A stretch of DNA of 11,080 bases from an uncultured Bacilli bacterium (GCA_947632685.1 CANRQD010000036.1:1-11080), one strand, 5' to 3'. Shown: positions 1 through 7,187, counted from the stretch's first letter. The notes: a model not told the origin generated them from the letters alone. Translations and numbers: made by a program.

Positions 1-179
1 GAAAAGCTGCATATGATATGGGTATGCGTAAGGTAGAAGTGTATGTAAAAGGTCTAGGTCCTGGTCGTGAAACAGCAATTCGTTCACTTTCAACAGCAGG
101 ATTAGAAATAACAGCAATTTATGATGTTACACCAATACCACATAATGGATGTCGTCCACCAAAAAGACCACGTGGTTAA
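1..179 (+). CDS. rpsK: 30S ribosomal protein S11, C-terminal part (5' end outside window)
   Basis: This is the last 58 codons of ribosomal protein S11, which lies on the platform of the 30S subunit and helps shape the mRNA exit and Shine-Dalgarno region. The reading frame enters at base 3 and ends at TAA 177-179. Diagnostic stretches are the central GLGPGRETAIRSL and the C-terminal TPIPHNGCRPPKRPRG, which are close to the family consensus. The gene is cut only by the window edge and is not broken. It sits 24 bases before rpoA, in the usual rpsK-rpoA-rplQ order, so the three are probably co-transcribed. Identification is from direct reading of the motif and is secure. Confidence 0.97.
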   Translation, partial: KAAYDMGMRKVEVYVKGLGPGRETAIRSLSTAGLEITAIYDVTPIPHNGCRPPKRPRG

Positions 180-203
180 TTTAAATAAAGGGAGGTTAGT
201 TTC

Positions 204-1154
204 ATGTTACAATTTGAAAAACCAATATATAAAATTACTGATTCAGTAGAAAGTAATTTCTACGGAAAATTTGAACTTGAACCATTAGAGAGAGGTTTTG
301 GTACTACATTAGGTAATGCATTAAGACGTGTTATGTTATCATCACTTCCTGGAAGTGCTATTAGTAGTATTAAAATAGATGGTGTTTTACATGAATTCCA
401 AACAATTGATGGAGTTTATGAAGATGTTACAACTATTATTCTAAATTTAAAAGGTGTAGTTTTTAAAAATCACTCAAATGAAGCTAAAGTTGTAAGAATT
501 GATGTTGATAAAGAAGGAGAAGTAACTGCAGGAGATATTGATCATGATGCTGATATAGAAGTAATTAATCCAGATAAAGTTATTGCTACTTTAGCTAAAG
601 GTGGTCATTTAAGTATGGAAATGACTGTCACAAATGGTCGTGGATATGTTAAGAGTGAAGAAAATAAAAGATTATATGATTTAAAGAAAGCAGGAGTTAT
701 TGCAATAGATTCATTATATTCTCCAATTGAAAGAGTATCATATGAAGTTGGTAATGCTCGAGTTGGACAAGATGAGAGTTATGATAAATTAATTATGAAT
801 GTATGGACAAATGGTTCTATTAAACCAGAAGAAGCAATTGCTTTAGCTTCAAGAATTTTAATTGAACATTTTGAAATATTAACTGATTTATCTTCTATAG
901 CTGATGTAACTGGTATGATGATTGAAAAAATTGAAGATCCAGCAGTAAAAGCTTTAGAAACTTCTATTGAGGATTTAGATTTCTCTGTTAGAGCATATAA
1001 TTGTTTAAAAAGAGCTGGTATTCATACTTTGCAAGATCTTGTTAATAAGAGTGAAAATGATATGATGAAAATCCGTAATTTAGGTAAAAAATCTCTAAAA
1101 GAAGTATTAGATAAAATTAGAGAAATGGGTCTAGTTTTACGTGATGATGATTAA
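204..1154 (+). CDS. rpoA: DNA-directed RNA polymerase subunit alpha
   Basis: This is the alpha subunit of RNA polymerase; it dimerises to start assembly of the core enzyme and contacts promoter DNA and activators through its C-terminal domain. At 316 residues it has the normal family length. The N-terminal domain (about 1-230) shows the GFGTTLGNALRRVMLSSLPG assembly motif near residues 31-50. A short linker leads to the C-terminal domain (about 245-316), with the conserved RAYNCLKRAGI and the helix-hairpin-helix KIRNLGKKSLKEVLDKI. The start is fixed by the GGAGGT site at 191-196, eight bases upstream. rplQ follows after 20 bases. Nothing is missing or unusual. Confidence 0.98.
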   Translation: MLQFEKPIYKITDSVESNFYGKFELEPLERGFGTTLGNALRRVMLSSLPGSAISSIKIDGVLHEFQTIDGVYEDVTTIILNLKGVVFKNHSNEAKVVRIDVDKEGEVTAGDIDHDADIEVINPDKVIATLAKGGHLSMEMTVTNGRGYVKSEENKRLYDLKKAGVIAIDSLYSPIERVSYEVGNARVGQDESYDKLIMNVWTNGSIKPEEAIALASRILIEHFEILTDLSSIADVTGMMIEKIEDPAVKALETSIEDLDFSVRAYNCLKRAGIHTLQDLVNKSENDMMKIRNLGKKSLKEVLDKIREMGLVLRDDD

Positions 1155-1174
1155 TTGATAAGGAGGAAATAATT

Positions 1175-1600
1175 ATGGCATATAGAAAATTAGGACGTGA
1201 TAATAAACATAGAAGAAGTATGCTTGCTACTTTAACTAAACAATTAGTTGAAAATGAAAGTATACAAACAACTGAAACTAGAGCTAAAGAAGTTCGTAAG
1301 TTTATTGATAAAATGATTTCATATGGTAAAAAAGGTGATTTAGTTTCACGTCGTAAGGCACTAGCTTTCTTACATAATGATAAGAAAGTTGTAGATAAAA
1401 TCTTCAATGTTTTAGCACCACGTTATGCTACACGTAATGGTGGTTATACAAAAATCTTTAAATTAGATGAAAGACGTGGAGATGGAGCTTTAGTTGTTGT
1501 TTTAAAACTAATTGAAGATGATAAAATAACTGAAGAGGTTTCTACAAAAGATAAAAAAGAAAAAAAATCTAAAAAGAAAGAAACTAAAGAAGAAAAATAA
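1175..1600 (+). CDS. rplQ: 50S ribosomal protein L17, with a lysine-rich C-terminal tail
   Basis: L17 lies near the peptide exit tunnel of the 50S subunit. The N-terminus MAYRKLGRDNKHRRSMLATL and the later LAPRYATRNGGYTKIFKL are diagnostic. An AGGAGG site at 1161-1166 sets the start. Bacterial L17 is commonly about 115-130 residues; this one is 141. The last 20 or so residues are almost only Lys, Glu and Thr (KDKKEKKSKKKETKEEK), a low-complexity charged tail beyond the folded domain. The coding sequence there is a run of A-rich codons, so slippage-driven growth of the tail is possible. The gene ends the first transcription unit, with a terminator directly after its stop codon. Confidence 0.97.
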   Translation: MAYRKLGRDNKHRRSMLATLTKQLVENESIQTTETRAKEVRKFIDKMISYGKKGDLVSRRKALAFLHNDKKVVDKIFNVLAPRYATRNGGYTKIFKLDERRGDGALVVVLKLIEDDKITEEVSTKDKKEKKSKKKETKEEK

Positions 1601-1620
1601 GGCAGAGTTCTGTCTTTTTT
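1601..1620 (+). terminator. Rho-independent terminator after rplQ
   Basis: Immediately after the rplQ stop codon, GGCAG (1601-1605) can pair with CTGTC (1610-1614) around an AGTT loop, including one G-T pair, and a run of six T follows at 1615-1620. The A-rich end of rplQ can extend the stem against the T run. The stem is short, but its position and T-tract are typical. Confidence 0.7.
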
Positions 1621-1712
1621 AATGGAAATAAATTATTTAAATATTGAAAGGTATATATTATAAAGTTATTTATATCTATATAATTACTTAATTAGAATAA
1701 AAGAATAATTGA

Positions 1713-1741
1713 TTTACTATTTTGATTATTTAAGTTATAAT
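1713..1741 (+). promoter_or_regulatory. Probable sigma-A type promoter of the phosphoribosyltransferase/HAD pair
   Basis: A perfect -10 box TATAAT lies at 1736-1741, preceded by TTTACT at 1713-1718 (4 of 6 matches to TTGACA) with a 17-base spacer. Transcription would start near 1748 and leave a leader of about 100 bases before the start at 1848. The whole gap 1621-1847 is extremely AT-rich, so chance -10 matches are frequent; the correct spacing is the main support. Apart from a 9-base direct repeat (1798-1824) I see no other structure in this gap. Confidence 0.5.
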
Positions 1742-1847
1742 AACTATATTATAGTGATACTTTAATTTATTATTATTTTTATATAAATTATATTACTAAA
1801 TGTGTTTAATATGTTAAATGTGTTACCATAACTGGAAAGGATATATT

Positions 1848-2702
1848 ATGGAGTATATTAAATTACTTAGAATTAAACATTATATTAAAAATCTTCTTAT
1901 TTTTATACCACTTATATTTAGTGGTAAGTTTTTTGAAGGTACTAATTTATTAAATACATTTATTGGATTTATATGTTTTTCTTTATTAGCTAGTTCCATA
2001 TATATAATTAATGATATAAGAGATAAAGATAAAGATAGAAAGCATAAAAATAAGTGTAATAGACCTATTGCAAGTGGCAAAGTTTTCGTTAACCAAGCAA
2101 TGATAATATTATTCATGTTGTTAATAATTTCCATATTAATAATAATTTTTTCTAATATGAATATTAAATCTATAATATTTTTATTATTATATTTTGTAAT
2201 AAATTTAGGATATAGTTTTGGTCTGAAAGATATTCCTCTTTTAGATGTTACTATTATTGTACTTGGATTTTTATTTAGGGTTATGTATGGAGCAAGTTTA
2301 CTTAATATAGAAATATCTAATTGGTTATACCTTACAGTTTTATCTATTTCTTTTTATGTTGCTTTAGGAAAAAGACGTAATGAAATGAATAAAAATGGGC
2401 ATACTATACGAAAAGTTTTAAAATATTATAATTCAGAATTTTTAGATAAAAATATGTATATGTGTTTGTCTATGGCCATTATCTTTTATTCATTGTGGAC
2501 AACTAATGTTGAAGTTTCAAAACATAGTAACAATTTTCTTATTTGGACCATACCATTAGTTGTATTAATTTGTATGAAATATAGTATGGATGTAGAGAGT
2601 AGTAATGATGATGATCCAGTTGAAATTATTTTAAAGGATAAAACTATAATTATTTTAGGTTTAATACTTTTAATCGTTTTATTTTGTATTTTATATTTGT
2701 AG
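1848..2702 (+). CDS. UbiA-family prenyltransferase, decaprenyl-phosphate phosphoribosyltransferase-like
   Basis: This is an integral membrane protein of 284 residues with roughly nine hydrophobic segments. The UbiA family transfers prenyl groups; this subgroup instead moves 5-phosphoribose from PRPP onto polyprenyl phosphate. The first Asp-rich motif is at 55-66 (ND..D.D.D..H), followed by NRPIASG at 71-77. The second is at 122-133 (Y...LKD....D). The cytoplasmic GKRRNE at 174-179 and DDP at 255-257 before a C-terminal helix are features I associate with the mycobacterial Rv3806c type. An upstream ATG at 1818 would add ten residues, but GGAAAGG at 1834-1840 favours 1848. The HAD gene begins eight bases after the stop, indicating coupling. 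Family assignment is firm; the exact acceptor lipid and sugar are inferred. Confidence 0.85.
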   Translation: MEYIKLLRIKHYIKNLLIFIPLIFSGKFFEGTNLLNTFIGFICFSLLASSIYIINDIRDKDKDRKHKNKCNRPIASGKVFVNQAMIILFMLLIISILIIIFSNMNIKSIIFLLLYFVINLGYSFGLKDIPLLDVTIIVLGFLFRVMYGASLLNIEISNWLYLTVLSISFYVALGKRRNEMNKNGHTIRKVLKYYNSEFLDKNMYMCLSMAIIFYSLWTTNVEVSKHSNNFLIWTIPLVVLICMKYSMDVESSNDDDPVEIILKDKTIIILGLILLIVLFCILYL

Positions 2703-2710
2703 GAAAAGTT

Positions 2711-3277
2711 ATGAAAGTTGAAGTTTATGATTTTGATAAGACAATTTATAATGGAGATAGTTCTATTGATTTTTTTATATTTTGTTTAAAGAAGAAGCAT
2801 AGTATTATATTATGTATTCCTAAAATATTAGTTTATTTTCTTCTTTATTTAGTAAAGCTAAAAAGTAAAAAAGAAGTAAAAAAAGTATTTTTTAGTTTTT
2901 TAAAGAAATTAAATGATGTAGATTTAATAATAGAGGAATTTTGGAATATTAATAAAAGTAAAATAAAAAAATTTTATGTAAATAAGCCAAATCATGATAG
3001 AGATATTATTATTTCTGCATCTCCTGAATTTTTATTAAAACCTATATGTTTAAAATTTAATATTTATGATTTAATTTCAAGTAAAATAGATAAACATAGT
3101 GCAGAATTTTTAGGAGAGAATTGTAAAGGTTTTGAAAAAGTTAATAGATTAAAAAGCAAGTATAAAAATGTAATAGTAGAATCAATATATACAGATAGTT
3201 ATAGTGATCAACCTTTAATAGATATATCAAATAATGCTTATATAGTTAGAGGAAATTCTATAAAAAAAATAAAATAA
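2711..3277 (+). CDS. HAD-superfamily phosphatase (SerB-like, subclass IB)
   Basis: This 188-residue hydrolase has all four HAD motifs. DFDKT at 7-11 supplies nucleophile D7 and acid/base D9. Motif II is the serine in IISASPEF (S102). A lysine of GFEKVNRLK (K143 or K147) is motif III. TDSYSDQP at 161-168 gives the acidic pair D162 and D166. ENCKG and the YSDxP pattern are typical of the IB group that includes phosphoserine phosphatase. I chose ATG 2711 over the longer frame from 2684 because the upstream residues overlap the previous gene and the site AGGAAA overlaps that gene's stop. HAD-IB domains are known as partners or fusions of UbiA phosphoribosyltransferases, so removal of the 5'-phosphate from the lipid-linked phosphoribose is the likely role; that part is inference. 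Confidence 0.85.
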   Translation: MKVEVYDFDKTIYNGDSSIDFFIFCLKKKHSIILCIPKILVYFLLYLVKLKSKKEVKKVFFSFLKKLNDVDLIIEEFWNINKSKIKKFYVNKPNHDRDIIISASPEFLLKPICLKFNIYDLISSKIDKHSAEFLGENCKGFEKVNRLKSKYKNVIVESIYTDSYSDQPLIDISNNAYIVRGNSIKKIK

Positions 3278-3325
3278 AAAATTTTACTACTACTTATAAT
3301 AAACACGTACTTTTTTTGGTAAATA

Positions 3326-3334
3326 TGATATAAT
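3326..3334 (+). promoter_or_regulatory. Extended -10 promoter upstream of the short-chain dehydrogenase gene
   Basis: TGATATAAT is a perfect extended -10 element (TGnTATAAT), 48 bases before the gene start. No good -35 box lies at 16-18 bases upstream, as expected for promoters that depend on the extended -10. The gap 3278-3382 holds no terminator that I can see, so read-through from the HAD gene is also possible. Confidence 0.6.
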
Positions 3335-3382
3335 ATATATAAATATTTGTGTTTACAAGATTTAGAGTTATGGGGTGATTTA

Positions 3383-4141
3383 ATGAAAGCTTTAATAACT
3401 GGAGCATCTAGTGGTATAGGTTTTGAGATAGCTAAATATTTAGCTTCTAAAAAATATGAATTAATTTTAGTAGCTAGAAATAGAGAAAGATTAGAATTTA
3501 TACAACAAAAATTACCTACTAAAACTACTATAATTGTTATGGATCTTAGTAATGAACAAAAAGTAAAAGAGTTATGCGTATTAATTAGAAATCAAAGAAT
3601 TGATATGCTTATTAATAATGCAGGATTTGGTAATTATGGAAACTTTTCAGAAACTGATTTATCTAATGATTTAGAAATGATAAATGTTAATATCAAAGCA
3701 GTTCATATTTTAACAAAATATGCATTAAAGGATATGTTAAAGAATGATTCTGGTTATATTTTAAATGTAGCGTCATCAGCAGCATTTATGCCAGGTGGAC
3801 CTTTAATGAGTACGTATTATGCTACTAAATCATATATATATAAATTAACACAAGCCATTAACTATGAATTAAAAAAGAAAAAAAGTAATGTAGTATGCTC
3901 ACTATTATGTCCAGGACCAGTTAATACTAACTTTAATAACGTTGCTGGAGTTAATTTTAAAACATCATCACTAAATCCAGATTTTGTTGCTAAATATGCA
4001 ATTGATATGATGTTAGAAAAAAGAAAGAAATTAATTATTCCAGGTGTTCAAATGAAACTTGTAAAATTCTTTAGTAGATTTTTATCAGATAAAATGCTAC
4101 TTAGAATAACTTATAGAATACAGAGGAAAAAAGCTAACTAA
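3383..4141 (+). CDS. Short-chain dehydrogenase/reductase, classical SDR type
   Basis: This is a soluble NAD(P)-dependent oxidoreductase of 252 residues with a Rossmann fold. The cofactor loop TGASSGIG is at 6-13. An arginine pair in ARNRERL (31-37) after the second strand suggests a preference for NADPH. D54 and NNAG (78-81) hold the adenine-ring region. The catalytic set is N103, S132, Y145 and K149, with the expected 13-residue step from Ser to Tyr. PGPVNT follows at 177-182. The GGGGTGA site at 3372-3378 fixes the start; an upstream in-frame ATG at 3347 lacks one. The substrate cannot be read from the sequence. Its place after the UbiA and HAD genes permits a sugar-epimerising role such as that of DprE2, but the sequence looks like a general SDR and no DprE1-type oxidase is in view. 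Confidence 0.88.
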   Translation: MKALITGASSGIGFEIAKYLASKKYELILVARNRERLEFIQQKLPTKTTIIVMDLSNEQKVKELCVLIRNQRIDMLINNAGFGNYGNFSETDLSNDLEMINVNIKAVHILTKYALKDMLKNDSGYILNVASSAAFMPGGPLMSTYYATKSYIYKLTQAINYELKKKKSNVVCSLLCPGPVNTNFNNVAGVNFKTSSLNPDFVAKYAIDMMLEKRKKLIIPGVQMKLVKFFSRFLSDKMLLRITYRIQRKKAN

Positions 4142-4153
4142 ACGTTAGCTTTT
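4129..4153 (+). terminator. Hairpin terminator or attenuator overlapping the SDR stop codon
   Basis: AAAAGCTAAC (4129-4138) and GTTAGCTTTT (4144-4153) form a perfect ten-base stem around the loop TAAAC, which contains the stop codon. The T run is part of the stem and is then followed by AACAAC, so termination may be weak. Only 21 bases separate it from the next start codon, so the EcfA-like genes have no room for a separate promoter here and probably depend on read-through. Confidence 0.55.
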
Positions 4154-4174
4154 AACAACAGGGAGGTTTATCTT

Positions 4175-4951
4175 ATGAAAATAACTACAAAAAATTTATC
4201 ATATAAAAATATTATTAAATCTATAAATATTACATTTAATGAAAATAGTATTAATTATATATCAGGTTCTAATAAATGTGGTAAAACTACATTTATAAAG
4301 CTATTAAGCGGATTAATAGAAACAAAAGAATCAGTTTTTTATGGAAAAAAAGATTTATACAATTTTAGTTCTTACGAATTATCAACACAGATTGGTAAAG
4401 TTATATATGATGATATAAATAATTTTATATTTAAAAATGTTAAAGATGAATTATTATATGTATTAGATAATTTAGGTATAGAAAAAAAAGAAAAAAATAA
4501 AAGATTAAAAAATATAGTAAATTTATTTGATTTAGATTTAGATACTAATATATGTGAATTATCTAATATCAAAAAAATAGAATTATTACTAGCTATAGAA
4601 TTATTATCAAAACCACAAGTTATATTTTTAGATGATATATTTTGTGATATTCAAATTAAAACAGCTAAAGAAATATTATTGAAGTTAAAATCTATAGATA
4701 ATTTAACTATTGTAATTGCATCAAATAATCTAGATTTAGCTGTTATAGCTGATAAACTTATTATTTTAAATAAAGGTGAGATTATCTTAGATGATGATGC
4801 AACAACTTCTTTAACAAAAGATAGTCTATTAAATAAAGCAGGACTAGATTTACCATTTATGATTGACTTATCTACTAAACTTAAGTATTATAACCTATTA
4901 GATGATGTAGAGTTGGAAATGAATAGGATGGTAGAAAAATTATGGAAGTAA
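4175..4951 (+). CDS. ecfA1: Degenerate energy-coupling factor (ECF) ATPase, EcfA1 position
   Basis: This is a 258-residue ABC-type nucleotide-binding protein. EcfA1 normally pairs with EcfA2 and the membrane protein EcfT to power vitamin and metal uptake. The Walker A loop GSNKCGKTT (31-39) is intact, including K37. Other motifs have drifted: the Q-loop glutamine is gone (VIYDDIN near 77), the signature reads LSNIK (129-133) in place of LSGGQ, Walker B is VIFLDD (149-154) with Asp for the catalytic Glu, and the switch histidine is replaced in IASNN (181-185). The C-terminal part (LPFMIDLSTKL onwards) still resembles the Ecf ATPase tail. The GGGAGG site at 4161-4166 sets the start, and the gene overlaps the next by ten bases. 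Locus order supports EcfA1; the function may have changed. Confidence 0.75.
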   Translation: MKITTKNLSYKNIIKSINITFNENSINYISGSNKCGKTTFIKLLSGLIETKESVFYGKKDLYNFSSYELSTQIGKVIYDDINNFIFKNVKDELLYVLDNLGIEKKEKNKRLKNIVNLFDLDLDTNICELSNIKKIELLLAIELLSKPQVIFLDDIFCDIQIKTAKEILLKLKSIDNLTIVIASNNLDLAVIADKLIILNKGEIILDDDATTSLTKDSLLNKAGLDLPFMIDLSTKLKYYNLLDDVELEMNRMVEKLWK

Positions 4952-5700
4952 AAATTAATGGCGCAATAATAAAATCCAATCTTATTAATGGTGTAATTGG
5001 AACATATGAAAATTTTATTAATGATATAAAAAAAGCTGATTTTGATAAAAATAATATTTATATAAATAATAAAAGATTAAATAAAGAAGAAAAATTAAAT
5101 CTATATAAAAAAATTTCTATAGTTGATACAAGTATAGATAGTAATTATTATAGTTTATCTGTTTATAATTATATGAAAATGTGTATATTAAATAAAAATT
5201 TAGTTATAAAAGATTACAGAAAAAAGATAATTGATTCATTAAGAATAGTAGATCTTATTAATTACGAAAATAAAACTATAAATGATTTATCATCATCAGA
5301 AAAAAAATTAGTTTTATTTGCAACGGCTCTATTATCAAATCCAGATATCATAATTTGTAATGAATTATTTTGTTTTTTTGATATAAAAATAAGAAAAAAA
5401 ATAATAAGTTTATTTAATCAATTAGTTGATAATTACCATAAAATTATTGTAATATGCTCTAATAATTCAGAATTTATTTATAGATATACAAAAAACTTAA
5501 TATGCTATTCTAAAAATAAATTATTAATTCAAGGTAGTACTGATATATTATTTGAAGAAAATACATTAAAATTAATTAATAATTATATAGATATTCCTAA
5601 AACAATATTATTTACTAATTTAGCTAGAGAAAAGGGTGTAAAACTCAATTATAATAAAGATATAAGAGATTTAATAAAAGATATCTATAAAAAGGTATAG
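4942..5700 (+). CDS. ecfA2: Highly degenerate ECF ATPase, EcfA2 position, Walker A lost
   Basis: This 252-residue protein keeps the outline of an ABC ATPase but has no Walker A: the expected GxxGxGKST is replaced by GVIGTYENFIND (17-28). The signature survives partly as LSSSEKK (116-122). Walker B is IIICNE (136-141), with Asn for the magnesium-binding Asp but the Glu kept, and the switch His is missing in ICSNN (171-175). The end (IPKTILFTNLAREKGVKL) matches the EcfA tail pattern. The frame is open throughout, so this is not a fresh pseudogene, yet it cannot bind ATP in the usual way by its own P-loop. It overlaps the preceding gene by ten bases and its stop adjoins the truA ribosome site. 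An EcfT gene is missing between this gene and truA. Confidence 0.7.
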   Translation: MEVKINGAIIKSNLINGVIGTYENFINDIKKADFDKNNIYINNKRLNKEEKLNLYKKISIVDTSIDSNYYSLSVYNYMKMCILNKNLVIKDYRKKIIDSLRIVDLINYENKTINDLSSSEKKLVLFATALLSNPDIIICNELFCFFDIKIRKKIISLFNQLVDNYHKIIVICSNNSEFIYRYTKNLICYSKNKLLIQGSTDILFEENTLKLINNYIDIPKTILFTNLAREKGVKLNYNKDIRDLIKDIYKKV

Positions 5701-5709
5701 GTGATTTAT

Positions 5710-6453
5710 GTGAGATATTTAATTAAGTTTTCATATGATGGTAGTAATTTTTCTGGTTATCAAACTCAACCTAATTTAAGAACTGTTCAAAATGAGTTAG
5801 AAAATGCTGTAGAAAAAATTAATAATGGAATTAGAAAAACAGTTCAATCATCAGGTAGAACTGATAAAGGGGTTCATGCTTTATGCCAATATGCACATGT
5901 TGATTTAGATATTGATATTACTACACATAAATTTAAGAGAGCTTTAAATAGTAATCTTCCAAATGATATACATGTTATTGAAACAAAAATAGTTGATGAA
6001 AAATTTCATGCAAGATATAGTGCTAAAGAAAAAGAATATAAATATTATATTAATATGGGGGAATATAATCCACTTGACAGATATTATGTATTTCAGTATA
6101 ATTATAAATTAAATGTTTCTGCAATCAAAGATGCCATTAAAGTATTTATTGGGCAGCATGATTTTAGAGCATTTGTTACTGAAAATATTAATAAAAAAAA
6201 TTGTATTAGAATAATTAATATTGCTAATGTAGAGCAGCATGACGATAAGCTTATATTTACTTTTAGAGGTAATGGCTTTATGAGATATCAAGTAAGAAAT
6301 ATGGTAGGTATACTTATAAAAGTAGGAGAAAATAAATTAAATACAGATGATATCAAAAGAATATTAGATAGTAAAGATAGAAGTAAATGTGGAGCAACTG
6401 CTCCTAGTGAAGGCTTATATTTAGTAGATGTTAAATATGAAGATTTAAAATAA
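5710..6453 (+). CDS. truA: tRNA pseudouridine(38-40) synthase TruA
   Basis: TruA isomerises uridines 38, 39 and 40 in the anticodon arm of many tRNAs. From the chosen start the protein has 247 residues, a normal length. The N-terminus MRYLIKFSYDGSNFSGYQTQ is typical, and SSGRTDKGVHA carries the catalytic aspartate (in RTD, near residue 51). FRAFVTE, GNGFMRYQVRNMVG and CGATAPSEGLYLVDV are further family motifs. A GTG at 5701 is possible, but GTG 5710 is preferred: AGGTGA at 5699-5704 precedes it, overlapping the ecfA2 stop, and the resulting N-terminus matches the family. Adjacent to EcfA genes and rplM as in many Firmicutes. Confidence 0.95.
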   Translation: MRYLIKFSYDGSNFSGYQTQPNLRTVQNELENAVEKINNGIRKTVQSSGRTDKGVHALCQYAHVDLDIDITTHKFKRALNSNLPNDIHVIETKIVDEKFHARYSAKEKEYKYYINMGEYNPLDRYYVFQYNYKLNVSAIKDAIKVFIGQHDFRAFVTENINKKNCIRIINIANVEQHDDKLIFTFRGNGFMRYQVRNMVGILIKVGENKLNTDDIKRILDSKDRSKCGATAPSEGLYLVDVKYEDLK

Positions 6454-6473
6454 TGTTTAATTAGGGGGATTTT

Positions 6474-7160
6474 ATGAAATTATATAAATGTGGTAAAGAG
6501 ATAGTAATACATCCGACTATGTTAAAGTTCTTGGGTAAAGGATTTAATGGAAAAGTATATATATACAATAATGAGGCCTTAAAAATACTACATAAATGTT
6601 GCAATGATCTTAGCCTAGAAAATTGTAAAAAGTTAAGTGATATAGAAACAAAAAGAATATTACTTCCTAAATCATACTTATTGGATTGTAATGGATTATT
6701 ACGCGCATATACAACTGAATTAATAAATGATAATAATAATATACAATTATATCAATTATCTAAAACAGAATTTATTAATGAATTATGCGAAATAGAGAAA
6801 GAATTAAAATTACTATCTGAGAATTGTGTTTATATTAATGATTGGTATACTAAAAATTTTATGTATGATGGTATGTTTAGATTTGTAGATCCAGGTGCAT
6901 ACTCAGTTAGTAAAATAAAAAAGAATAATTATAGTAATATGTCAAATCATAATAATATAAAATTTAGAAACTTTATATTTCATGATATAATTTTATTGAA
7001 ATTTTATAAGGGAAACTTGTTTGATAGTCAAATGTTTAACTATCTTAAATATCAATATAATGAATTAGGTTGCAATACTATTTCACAATATGTAGAAGCT
7101 ACTATGGATAATAATGATAATTTATTTCAATATACAAAGAAAAAAGCAAATTTTGATTAA
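6474..7160 (+). CDS. Small protein-kinase-like protein of unknown target
   Basis: This 228-residue protein shows a compact protein-kinase-like fold. A glycine-rich loop GKGFNGKVY lies at 21-29 and a candidate ATP-binding lysine follows in ALKIL (K37). TTELI at 80-84 sits where the hinge would be. D123 and N128 (DWYTKN) have the exact five-residue spacing of the kinase catalytic loop HRDxxxxN, although His-Arg is replaced by Ile-Asn. VDPG (138-141) stands where DFG is expected, with metal-binding D139. The C-terminal lobe is short. All core catalytic residues could thus be present. It starts behind AGGGGG at 6463-6468, 20 bases after truA, and ends 28 bases before the rplM promoter. I do not recognise a named family; a choline- or aminoglycoside-kinase relative is an alternative. 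Confidence 0.6.
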   Translation: MKLYKCGKEIVIHPTMLKFLGKGFNGKVYIYNNEALKILHKCCNDLSLENCKKLSDIETKRILLPKSYLLDCNGLLRAYTTELINDNNNIQLYQLSKTEFINELCEIEKELKLLSENCVYINDWYTKNFMYDGMFRFVDPGAYSVSKIKKNNYSNMSNHNNIKFRNFIFHDIILLKFYKGNLFDSQMFNYLKYQYNELGCNTISQYVEATMDNNDNLFQYTKKKANFD

Positions 7161-7187
7161 AAATATTGTAAATAATGGTAAAAAGTA

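Noticed and set aside
1117..1407. Minus-strand open frame of 96 codons across the rpoA-rplQ junction
   Set aside because: It lies antisense to two certain genes, has no ribosome site and reads as a shadow of rplQ codons.
1818..1847. Ten-residue N-terminal extension of the UbiA-family protein
   Set aside because: ATG 1818 has no ribosome site; GGAAAGG precedes 1848.
1880..2134. Minus-strand open frame of 84 codons inside the UbiA-family gene
   Set aside because: Its hydrophobic look mirrors the membrane segments of the real gene on the other strand; there is no independent evidence.
4372..4572. Minus-strand open frame of 66 codons inside ecfA1
   Set aside because: Antisense shadow with Ser/Phe/Ile-rich sequence derived from A-rich codons.
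6109..6291. Minus-strand open frame of 60 codons inside truA
   Set aside because: Shadow of a securely identified gene; no ribosome site.
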